Made by a program: the position numbers and the translations under genes. From the NCBI GenBank assembly GCA_022605955.1, contig JAKCOZ010000006.1:1798001-1862000 (forward strand): 64,000 nucleotides of DNA. Reading direction: 5' to 3'. Source of the DNA: Rallus limicola (Eukaryota; Chordata; Aves; Gruiformes; Rallidae). The notes under the pieces are model-generated. The model worked only from the letters and a program-made list of their open reading frames with translations. It searched no databases and was not told the DNA's origin. Shown piece after piece: positions 1 through 10,100 of the stretch (its first letter is position 1; every line of letters begins with the position of its first letter).

Positions 1-2007
1 TTGTTCCTTGACCTGGGAAACCACCTTTGAATGTCAAGGTTCCCGTGCCTGTGTAACTCTTTCTCCCTTTGTAAAAGCTTTTTCTTAAATCATGTGCAAT
101 CAGATACTTGTTCTGTCCTTGCTTCTAAGCTTTCTGGGGCAGGAACCCCTGCTTTCCACCATCCATGGGGTTATTACATGCCCCATCACAACTGGACAGT
201 AGCAGTGATACATAAAGTAACCCCTATAGAACCACCATGAGATGTTTCCAAGGCTGGGAGGGACAGGCAGCCCCAGACCAGCCATAGACTGCAGGTAAAC
301 GTGCATTCACTTCTTTTTCTGGTGTGTCTTTTGGTGTGCTTGTTCAGTCTGGCTTCTCCTGAGGACAGTTTGCAAAGCTGAAGGCCCACCCCAAGGCTGT
401 TCTAAGGCAGTGTGGACAGGACACCTCAGCTTGCTTGCAGTCTTGCTCCTCACCAGTGGGTGTCATCTCAAAGCCACCAGTCCTGGACTCTGTAGCTCTA
501 GCCAGGCTGTATTTCAGCCCAGTCTTGCTGTGCTTTTCAGCAGGATTTTCTCCGCCAGGAAATGTCCTCCTCCTACGGCAGCTTTTGGCATCTTCTTGTA
601 GCAAGCCCTCCCTGCAACACCCCTCCCCTCCAAAGAAATCCTTGCCATTCAAACCCACAACAGGGTAGGCAGCTCCACCAGGTTTTTTTTCCTTCGTGTG
701 TTGGCCCAGGCTCCAGCTCGGAGGGCCATGTTTGGGCAGTATTGGGTCTGCTGTGGCAGATCCCTGGCTGACAAAAACACAGAGGTGCAAATTTGGATTG
801 ACCTCCCCGTCCATACAAGAAATCAGCAGCCACCCAACCCACAGGTAGTGCAAGAGTGGTGCCCAAGTCCCTCATCCAGGTGCCGTGGTGGGTTGTGGTG
901 GAGGTGGCAAGGAAAGCAAGAAAATACTGGTCCCTTGCAGCCAAAGGGTGACTCCTGGAGAAAATACAGGGCCCAAATTTGCAGCAGTTTTTGACCAGTG
1001 ACTTTTGGTCACGAGGATGCCAAGGCGGACATGCTGTGCTGCCTCAGCCCATCCTGCTTGGCACTGGACCCAGCCCCTAGATTTGCCACCCTCACTAGAG
1101 ATGCACAGAGGGTTTTCCATGTCCTCAGCAGCATCTCCGAGCCCTCAGGAAGAGAGGGAGTAGATTGACCCACATCGGCTTTCACTGTGGTGCAGCAAAG
1201 GCCCCTGCATTAGGCCTGTCCATCAGCCATCCCTCAATTCCACCTCGAATGACTGACTCCTCTCTTCTCTTGCCCTTCAGAGGCACGTCGGTAACGGGTG
1301 AGAGGCTGACTGCGCTCCACGTTACTTCAGCTGGGCCAGAGAGTAACATGAATGTTATCCTGAGCAAGGTTTACTCCCCTGAGAGACCCCTCTCCCCCTT
1401 CCTCCCCTGGCCATCTGCTCATGACAAAGTGCTCTCGGCCTATCCACCAACACCCATCCATCTCCATCGGCACAGCTAGCCCTGCTGAGCGTGCTGCATA
1501 ATTAGATCTTGGCTCTCTCATGAGCCTTGTGCATGCGGTTTGCCCAGCCATGGAAAAGGGTGGTTGCAAAAAATAGGGATAAAGGGCTGGAGGGTAGGGA
1601 GAGGAAACATACCTGCACCTTAAATAGCTATTTGTACCTACTGGGGATGCTGCAGAGCAGGCTGGGCATCACAAGAGAGGGGTTTGGGCCTTTTTCTGTT
1701 TCCCTTCTCTATGTTTTGGGAGGGGATGTGCTTGCATTGGATGTTTGCACATGTCAAAGGTGGTTGCTGGTACAAACATAGGACCCAAGTGAGTGTTTGC
1801 ATCTGTACTGCTGTGTGTGGGATGATGTGGAATTGCAGTGTGAGCTGCATCCTTCCTGGGGGAGGGGTGGGGGGCGGGTGGGGGTGGGCAGCGAGAGGTT
1901 TGAGTGCAAGTGGGGATTTGGCATCCACGATTCAAGAAGCGTCTGGCCGATGCGCTCGGTGCCCTGCTCTGCCTGGGCTGGGCCTGTGTGGAGCCAGGAG
2001 CTGGACA
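1..2007. other. Upstream spacer of unit 1, no gene recognised
   Basis: Single-copy-looking DNA apart from its macro-repeat copies. Six-frame reading gives only short unrelated ORFs that are not consistently kept between units. Units 2 and 4 lack roughly 96-1395, and unit 3 lacks roughly 362-1630, which argues against an essential gene here. Confidence 0.7.
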
Positions 2008-2058
2008 CAATGGTCATTATGGGTCTCTTCCAACTCAGGATATTCTGTGATTCTATGG
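2008..2058 (+). repeat. CR1 3'-end relic
   Basis: Short CR1 tail: a 'ggtctcttccaactcagg' block followed by two terminal octamer-like repeats (attctgtg, attctatg). Copies lie near 19339-19388, 37661-37710 and 55023-55071. Confidence 0.75.
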
Positions 2059-2867
2059 TTGCATATCTGCTTTCCTGGCTTCAGGGTGTTTCTTTGGACC
2101 TGAAGAAGAAACTATCGGCAACCCTGGTGCTAACCTTATTTTTGGGCCTCTGTTACTACAAAGAAACCTACACCCCAAGAATTCTTTTCTTCCTTTCCCC
2201 TCTATTTCTTTCTGCTTTTGTGAAAAACTGTGAAGGGAATTAAACTTCTTAAAGAGCAAAACCATTTCATTCTTTCTGAATTAGGTGTCATTTTTTCCAT
2301 GCAAAAAAATGCAAAGTAGTAAGTCTTCAAAACAGTGATAGTTGTGGGCCTGCTACTGAGGTGTCACAGCACATCTCACCCTCAAGCTAAAGCCATAATT
2401 TCATGGATAATTTATGCAATATTCCCCACCTGGCCAAAAAAGGTGGTATGGGATGTCCACAGTAGAGTTGGAAGTGTTGATCTGCTTGAGGCTCTGCAGG
2501 CTTTCCACTTCTTGCTTTTACTTTGACTGGTATAGTTGTTTTTTTTTGCTGGTGTATTTATTCTGGAGAAAGAGAGAACCTCTCCTGAGATAGGGGTTCG
2601 TTCTCTGCCAGCAAATTAAGAGTTAAAAGGTTCAGGCTTCTCATGTCAGTGATTGATCCTACTGCAGTAGAGCTGAAGATGCTGCTAAGAGCAATCTGAA
2701 GAGTGATTTGCTGGGTCTGCTGGGTTCAGAGAGAGAAGATGATGATGAAGGGGAACTAAATGCACTGAGTGAGTCTGCTGCTGACTGTCTGTTCCTCATG
2801 GGCAGGGAGTTGCTGTGACCACCGGACCAACACCCTCATGGGATTACAGGGTAACCCAGGTTGGCAA
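2059..2867. other. Spacer, no gene recognised
   Basis: Contains an A/T-rich part and a short GAT-rich stretch (about 2735-2760). No splice-consistent coding block is seen. The same sequence recurs in units 2-4 with scattered substitutions. Confidence 0.6.
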
Positions 2868-2932
2868 GGACCTCAGGAGAACACCTAGTCCAACCACCTC
2901 CTCCGGGACAGGAACTTTGACCAGCTTTTACG
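2868..2932 (-). repeat. Degraded antisense CR1 3' end
   Basis: Reads as the complement of a CR1 tail ('aggttggcaaggacctcagg ... cctagtccaaccacc'). It is older and more diverged than the CR1 that follows at 3029. Confidence 0.55.
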
Positions 2933-3028
2933 TTTGGCAGTATGGTTACAGGGTCTGAAGTTGTTTTGTGGAGGAGTTGATAGCCCTGGGTTCATCCAGG
3001 CTTGCTGACCATGGGAAATGAATGGGAA

Positions 3029-3467
3029 GATCACAGAATCACACGGTTGGAAAAGACCTTTAAGACCATCAAGTCCAACCGTCCCTGTCCTGTGCTAAAC
3101 CAGATCCCCGAGTACCTCATCTCCCCTCTGTTAAATACCCCCAGGGGTGGGGACTCGGCCCCCTCCCTGGGCAGCCTGTGCCACCGCCCCACAACTCTGC
3201 CAGGGAAGAACTTTGCCCTCCCAGCTGAGCTGACCCTGCCCTGGCACAGCTTGAGCCCATTGCCCCTTGTCCCATCTCCTGTCCCCTGGCTGAAGAGACC
3301 AGCGCCCACCTCTCTGCACCCTCCTGGCAGGGCAGGGGAGGTGCTGAGAAGGTCTCCCCTCAGCCTCCTCTTCTCCAGGCTCAACACCCCAGCTCCCTCA
3401 GCTGCTCCTCAGAGGATTTGCCCTCCAACCCCTTCCCCAGCCTGGTTGCCCTTCTCTGGCAAAAACA
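3029..3467 (-). repeat. CR1 LINE fragment, antisense
   Basis: Begins with complementary terminal octamers (tcacagaatcacacgg) and continues through the typical CR1 3' region (ccctgggcagcctgtgcc; tctccaggctcaacacccc). An ORF of 227 codons runs across it but is only antisense CR1 sequence. The right end abuts 'ggcaaaaacaatgcc', where unit 2 still has about 400 bp more CR1. Confidence 0.9.
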
Positions 3468-3714
3468 ATGCCTTTCTGGGGGATGACTTTCTGAGGGAAG
3501 CAAAGGAAGAACAGAAATTCATAATCCTAGGGAGGCAAAGAAACATACCTGGAGGGCTGGGTTGGGAGTTCAACACAGGAGACAGGGATGGGATGTTGTG
3601 GGATTATTTCTTTGAAGCCAAACTACACTGCATGAAAGCAAAGAGCTCTCACCTGGCAGTGATATCCACTGGAATCAGCTCATGAATGCTGAGGTCCAAG
3701 TAATTTCTTAAATC

Positions 3715-3946
3715 CTCTCAGTCCTATGTTCCAGCCCCTCACCACTCTCTCTGTAAAAAACGTCCCTTTAATATCTAATTTAAACCTTCCCTCCTTCAGC
3801 TTCACTCCATCCCCCTTGTCCTGCCATTATCTACCCTTTGAAAAAGTCGATTCCTCTCCTGTTTCTCTGCTCCCTTCAAGGACTGGAAGGCTGCAATGAG
3901 GTCCCCCCGCAGCCTTCTCTTCTCCAGGCTGAACACACCCAGCTCC
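3715..3946 (-). repeat. CR1 fragment, antisense, 5' part of an inverted pair
   Basis: Complement of internal CR1 3' region (cagcccctcaccactctctc; ttctcttctccaggctgaac). It stops where a sense-oriented CR1 tail begins at about 3947, so the two pieces form an inverted join. Confidence 0.85.
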
Positions 3947-4117
3947 CTCCCCATCCCTGGAGGTGTTCAAGGCCAGGTTGGAGGGGGCCCAGGGCAACCT
4001 TGTGTAGCTCCAGGCCTGGAGGTTGGTGGCCCTGCCTGTGGCAAGGGGGTTGGAGCACTGTGATCCTTGGGGTCCCTTCCAACCCAGACCATTCTCTGAT
4101 TCTATGTGTGAAAGAAG
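3947..4117 (+). repeat. CR1 3' end, sense
   Basis: Starts at 'ccctggaggtgttcaaggcc' and ends with 'ggtcccttccaacccagacc' plus octamers 'attctctgattctatg'. Confidence 0.9.
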
Positions 4118-4892
4118 AGAAAAAGCAGTAAGTAAGGGGTGCAAATAGCCAGTCGTGTGATGTTCAGGGAAAGACAGACTTGTGCAAGCTCACAGAGCTG
4201 GTAAGGAGCCATCAGTAGAGTTTATAAAATTAAAGTTAATCTTCTCCTTTCCCTTTTGTGCTCTCAGTCATGGGAACAGGCGGTGAAGGTGAACTACTCT
4301 TGGAAGCTGATGTCTGTCTAGGGATAAAGGATGTTAACTCATTTATATTGGTTTGGGCAGTCACAGCCAGTGTCACGCTGCATGGGGGCAGGGGGGGTTC
4401 GCCTTTATGTGCCCGTACCTGCAGCCAGTGTTTCTGCAGGGCTGATTTCCAGAGAATAGTTATGATTTACATGAACTCTATGGAAAATTTTTAGGAAGTG
4501 AGTGGCTCTCTGAGAAAAGTTGTGCAGACAACAATAGATACTCTTGCATGGAAGAGAATTGGGAGCATTCTTTGTTAAAAAAAACCCATGTGAAATGGGA
4601 AAAAGATGGGGATGGAGAAGAGCTGACATCAGTTGTAACTAAAACACTATCGAAGATCACTGAAGGAAGCTGAAGGCTCTTGTGTGAAAACCAGGGAATG
4701 GAAAGGTCAGGGGAAAGAAGAGGAAAGTTTTTAATGGATGAGGGGAAAAGGCAGCTTCTAGTAGAGAGCGAGATTCCTCGTCCTGTGACACTAAAGATCA
4801 GCTGCAAGAGAGAGGTGAAAAATCAGCCCTTGTGCCAGCAGCTGCATTGGTGTCTCCTCAGCTCTTCAGACATAGGCTCCCAGGCGCTGGTA
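4118..4892. other. Spacer, no gene recognised
   Basis: Moderately A-rich sequence with no recognisable exon. In unit 2 the copy of this region received the 634-bp transposed insert, and in unit 4 its right part is deleted. Confidence 0.6.
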
Positions 4893-5313
4893 AAATGGTC
4901 AGGAAGGCCTGGAGCATCTCCCCTGCCAGGACGGGCTGAAAGAACCGGGGCTGTTCAGCCTGCAGAAAAGCCTGAGAGGGGATCTGACTGATGGTTATCA
5001 ATATCTGAAGGGTGGGACACAGGGGGACATGGCCAGCCTCTTCTCAGTGTCTGTGGGGACAGGACAAGGAGCGATGGCCTCAAGTTGGAGCACAGGGAGT
5101 TCCACACCAATCTGGGGAAGAACTTCTTACCAGTGAGGGTGAGGGAGCCCTGGGACAGGCTGCCCAGGGGGGTGTGGAGTCTCCTTCTCTGGAGAGATTC
5201 CAGCCCCATCCGACCCCCACCTGTGTGACCTGTCCTAGGGAGCCTGCTTTGGCAAGGGGGTTGGACCCAATGAGCTCTGGAGGTCCCTTGCAACCCCTAG
5301 GGTTCTGTGATTC
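4893..5313 (+). repeat. CR1 3' fragment, sense
   Basis: Typical CR1 blocks in order (aggctgttcagcctgcag-like, 'aacttcttaccagtgagg', 'gggacaggctgcccaggg', 'gttggacccaatgagctc') ending in 'ggttctgtgattctgt'. Confidence 0.9.
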
Positions 5314-6430
5314 TGTTTTGCAGGAATTGTCCTGAGAATTGTCCTATTACACCATCCCATCCATGGAGGAGCAGGAGACACTTAGCAATGGCAGAAACGG
5401 ATGTGTTGTGCTGGACTTCACAATAGGTCCTGAAGGTGAGCACCTGCAGCTTCTTCATTCCTTCAAGTTGAAGCAGGGATTGAAGAGCTTTGCAACCCAA
5501 GTCTGAGCACGCAGAACTCGGTAGGATCACAAACAGTTCCCTGGGGTCACAAACACCTTGCATCTGAGGCTTGAGAAGAACACAGCTGCCTGTAGCTTTT
5601 AAGACACTTTCTGTCCTTAAGCAGGGAATAATAATCATATGGTGCACACTGGGCTTAAAGTGCTTTTTCTAAGCCTGCTCTAAAGCTGAGGGCACACTGG
5701 GCATTTGTGTTGGCAGTGTGAAGCGATAACAAAAACAAGCTGGCTGTGCCAAAGCATTGGGTATAACAAAGCTGGTAACACACCTTCTGCCCTCTCACAC
5801 TGGTAAGGTCTTCACTAGTGTGCTGTTCTGGAGATGGGACAGAGCTAAGTGGCAAGGTGGGGAAAGGAGGAGGAGGAGTATAGCGGGAACGTGGGCCTTT
5901 TCCTGGACAAGTTGTGATGCTTTGGCTTGATTTGCAGGCCATGGATCAATTTACTTGGAAGGAGAAGTAAATTAAGCTGAAATCTGGAGGACATTGTAGA
6001 TATCTGTAGGACAGAAGTGATTGTTTAGCCCGATGAGGAAGGTTGGTGGAGGTTTAAATAGGTCATTGATAGATCTGTGCTGTGTGGGGACGGTGGCCAG
6101 TGAGGATGGGCTTTACAGTCCTGGCTGTCTGCGGTGGGAGGGGGGACAGCTACCCAAACTCAAACCTGAGGGTTACACAGTTAACCTTGCAAGTTCCTGA
6201 GCCTGGAACTGGGTTTAGATGCTGCTTTGAGCCATGTGTTCAGCTCCCAGCTCCTGCACGGAGCGGCTTTGCCTCAAAGCTGTGTCGCCTCGTAGGCTTT
6301 TGCCTGTCGTTAGCAGGCGAGATGAAGTTGCCTTAGATGGAGCCTGGCCTAGAGATAAAACGTCTTGTGGCCTGATGAAAAGCCCTGAATGACTGGCAGG
6401 GATGAATGATGAAGGTAGACTGGACTCTGT
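5314..6430. other. Spacer upstream of the gene, no gene recognised
   Basis: No splice-consistent coding block. An 84-codon ORF at 6082-6336 is kept in units 2-4 only because the whole region is duplicated. Confidence 0.6.
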
Positions 6431-6664
6431 AGGAGCACAGGAAGTTCCGCACCAATCTGGGGAAGAACTTCTTCCCAGTGAGGGTGAGGGAGCCCTGGGA
6501 CAGGCTGCCCAGGGGGGTGTGGAGTCTCCTTCTCTGGAGAGATTCCAGCCCCATCTGTGTGACCCAAACCCTGTGTGACCTGTCCTAGGGAGCCTGCTTT
6601 GGCAGGGGGGTTGGACCTGATGATCTCTGGAGGTCCCTTGCAACCCCTACGGTTCTGAGATTCT
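6431..6664 (+). repeat. CR1 3' fragment, sense, next to the promoter
   Basis: Same 3' blocks as the CR1 at 4893, ending 'ggttctgagattctgt'. Kept in all four units, about 270 bp upstream of the triple CCAAT box. Confidence 0.9.
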
Positions 6665-6936
6665 GTATCTTGGAAGCAGGGTGCTTGGCTCAAGGAATAA
6701 GCACCCAGAGATGGGATCTTGGGTGTTGAAGGTAAGGCCTTTTGTTCTGGTTGTGGGGTGTCAGGAGCAATGTGAAGTTTGGCTCTCCTGAAAGGTTTCT
6801 CCAAGGCGTGCTGTGCTTGCTCTGCTCCTCACACAGGTGGGACACATTTCCAAGTCTGGCTGACAGGATTCAAATGAGAAAGAGCCTTGGAGTGACAGCG
6901 GATTTATCCAGTCAGAGTTCTGCCTGCCTCTGAGGG

Positions 6937-7003
6937 CACCAATGAGGGCTCAGCACCAATGAGGGCTCAGCACCAATGAGGGCTCAGCGTGCCCGTGATG
7001 TCA
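6937..7003 (+). promoter_or_regulatory. Promoter: three tandem CCAAT boxes plus CRE-like site (unit 1)
   Basis: A 17-bp element, caccaatgagggctcag, is repeated exactly three times (6937-6953, 6954-6970, 6971-6987), each holding a CCAAT box. Eight bases further on, tgatgtca (6996-7003) differs by one base from the palindromic CRE. The start codon at 7192 lies 189 bp downstream and no TATA box is seen between. CCAAT and CRE suggest NF-Y and CREB/ATF-type binding by analogy only. Confidence 0.65.
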
Positions 7004-7191
7004 CCAAGGGTTGTGTGGTTGCTGGACAGGTGTGAGGGGCGCAGGGCAGTTGGCACTGGACACTGTAGTCTGTCAGTGTCACTGCAGACTGCGGCCTCGG
7101 CCATTGCCAGTCGGTGTGTCGATTGAGCCATTCCTGGAGATCTTGGAGCTCACTGGTGACCGAGTGACAGAGTAGGACATCAGCTCAAGCC

Positions 7192-10100
7192 ATGGGGTGC
7201 TTCGGCACCCCCGTGCCTGATCTGATGCTAGCCTTGATGCTGGGGATGTATATCAGCTTCATCTCCACCTTTCCATGGGCCAGGAGGCTCAGGGTAAGGG
7301 AACGTTGCGGCGCACTGAGCCGTGCCGGGTCCTGACATGGGCTGGTGTCGGGGGGGTGTGGGTGGCCGGGAGCTGCTCCCATGTCACGAACTGTCTGGGG
7401 GTCTTGCAGAGGCGTTGGAGGAGGAAGCGTGGGAAGAGGTGTTGGAGGAAGGGCCATGGCAACAGCAAGGCGAGACTCAGGGTAGGTGACTCTGACTCCA
7501 CACCACACTGTGCCGCACCACGTCATGACATAAAGCGGAGTTGTGGGGGCATGGGGGACTGTGGCAGGGGCTGGGTGCTGCTCCACACTCACCCATGTTC
7601 TGGGGCTCTTACAGACATTTTGGAGGAAGAGGTTTGCAAAGACCCGGTCGGGAGTGTATCCTGAGCAGCCGAGCTGTGAGTGACCCCAGCACCGAGCGCC
7701 CTGCAAAGGGCTGACACCTCAAGGCAGGCATGACACCGGGGCTGTGCTAGGGGCTGTCAGACACTAACTTGGTCTTGTTCCTCATCAGGTTCTTCCCAAG
7801 CAGCTGGAGAAACAGGGAAGGCCGTGGCAACTGAGACCATGTGGTGAGTGCTGGGGAGACCCCCAGCTCCTGCCCCAGACTCTCCACCTGTGCCCTGCCC
7901 ATTTTGTGTGTCCCTTCCTGGCTGCCAGGGAGGGGCTGCTGCCAAGGGGTCCCACAGGAGGGCCCAGGCTGCAATTGGTCCCTTCTCTCTCCTCCTCTGC
8001 AGGGAGAAGGAGGAGATAGGGAGCGGGAAGTGCCCTTCCCCGCGTGTCCCACGGAGCTCCATGGGCTCTTGGGACTCCCTCTCGGAAACCGGGTCTGGGC
8101 TTCTCAACACCTTCCCTGAGTCCAGCCCCAGGGAAGTGGAGCCTTCTGCCAGGCAACACAAGGTAGGTGCCTGTTACTCTTCACCACATTGCACTGCACC
8201 ACATCATGACATGGAGTGGTGTGGGGGGAGCATGGGGGTCTGTAGCATAGGGCTGGGAGCTGCTCCACACTCACCCATGTTCTGGGGCTCTTGCAGAACT
8301 GGTGGAAGATGTTTGGGAAGAGCAAGGCAAGAGTCGATTCAGAGCAGCCAAGTGGTGAGTGATCCCAGCACCGAGCGCCCTGCAAAGGGCTGACACCTCA
8401 AGGCAGCCCTGACACGGGGCTGTGCTGCGGGCTGCCAGACACTCACTCACTCTTGCCAATCATCAGGTTCTTCCCAAGAAACCGGAGGCACAGAGGAGCC
8501 CGTGGCACCTGAGACCATGTGGTGAGTGCTGGGGAGACCCCCAGCTCCTGGCCCAGAATTTCCACCTGTTCTCTGCCTGTTTCGGGGTATCCCTGCCTGC
8601 CTGCCAGGGAGGGGCTGCTGCCCAGGGGTCCCACTGGAGGGCCCAGGCTGCAATTGGTCCCTTCTCTCTCCTCCTCTGCAGTGAGAAGGAGGAGATAGGG
8701 AGCGGGAAGCGCCTGTCACCGCGTGCCCCACGGAGCTCCATGGGTTCCCAGGACTCCCTCTCGGACAACGGATCTGTGCGTTCCAACGCCTTCCCTGAGT
8801 CCAGCCCCAGGGAAGTGGAGCCTTCTGCCAGGCAACACAAGGTAGGTGCCTGTTACTCTCCACCACACTGCACTGCACCACATCATGACATGGAGTGGTG
8901 TGGGGGGAGCATGGGGGTCTGTAGCATAGGGCTGGGATCTGCTCCGCACTCACCCATGTTCTGGGGCTCTTGCAGAACTGGTGGAAGAAAATGTTTGGGA
9001 AGAGCAAGGCGAGAGTCGATTCAGAGCAGCCAAGTGGTGAGTGATCCCAGCACCGAGCGCCCTGCAAAGGGCTGACACCTCAAGGCAGGCATGACACCGG
9101 GGCTGTGCTAGGGGCTGTCAGACACTAACTTGGTCTTGTTCCTCATCAGGTTCTTCCCAAGCAGCTGGAGAAACAGGGAAGGCCGTGGCAACTGAGACCA
9201 TGTGGTGAGTGCTGGGGAGACCCCCAGCTCCTGCCCCAGACTCTCCACCTGTGCCCTGCCCATTTTGTGTGTCCCTTCCTGGCTGCCAGGGAGGGGCTGC
9301 TGCCAAGGGGTCCCACAGGAGGGCCCAGGCTGCAATTGGTCCCTTCTCTCTCCTCCTCTGCAGGGAGAAGGAGGAGATAGGGAGCGGGAAGTGCCCTTCC
9401 CCGCATGTCCCACGGAGCTCCATGGGCTCTTGGGACTCCCTCTCGGAAACCGGGTCTGGGCTTCTCAACACGTTCCCTGATTCCAGCCCCAATGAAGTGG
9501 AGCCTTCTGCCAGGACACACAAGGTAGGTGCCTGTTACTCTTCACCACATTGCACTGCACCACATCATGATATGGAGTGGTGTGGGGGGAGCATGGGGGT
9601 CTGTAGCATAGGGCTGGGAGCTGCTCCGCACTCACCCATGTTCTGGGGCTCTTGCAGAACTGGTGGAAGAAAATGTTTGGGAAGAGCAAGGCGAGAGTCG
9701 ATTCAGAGCAGCCAAGTGGTGAGTGATCCCAGCACCGAGTGCCCTACAAAGGGCTGACACCTCAAGGCAACCCTGACACCGGGGCTGTGCTGGGGGCTGC
9801 CAGACACTCACTCAGTCTTGTCAATCATCAGGTTCTTCCCAAGCAGCTGGGGGCAAAGAGAAGCCTTCGTCACCTGAGACCATGTGGTGAGTGCTGGGGA
9901 GACCCCCAGCTCCTGGCCCAGACTCTCCACCTGTGCCCTGCCTGTTTTGCGTGTCCCTTCCTGCCTGCCAGGGAGGGGCTTCTGCTCAGGGGTCCCACAG
10001 GAGGGCCCAGGCTGCAATTGGTCCCTTCTCTCTCCTTCTCTGCAGGGAGAAGGAGGAGACAATGAGCGGGAATGTCCTTTCCCCGCGTGCTCCACGGAGC

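Noticed and set aside
3002..3685. 227-codon plus-strand ORF (with counterparts in the other units)
   Set aside because: It lies across an antisense CR1 and its flank; the frame is chance read-through of the repeat.
6082..6336. 84-codon ORF upstream of the promoter, kept in all units
   Set aside because: Conserved only because the surrounding DNA is duplicated; no splice, start or codon signal sets it apart.
8422..9075. 217-codon and similar 180-240 codon ORFs throughout the arrays
   Set aside because: They join exons to unspliced intron sequence. The correct reading uses the GT-AG junctions, which give a consistent protein, whereas the ORF ends lie in introns.
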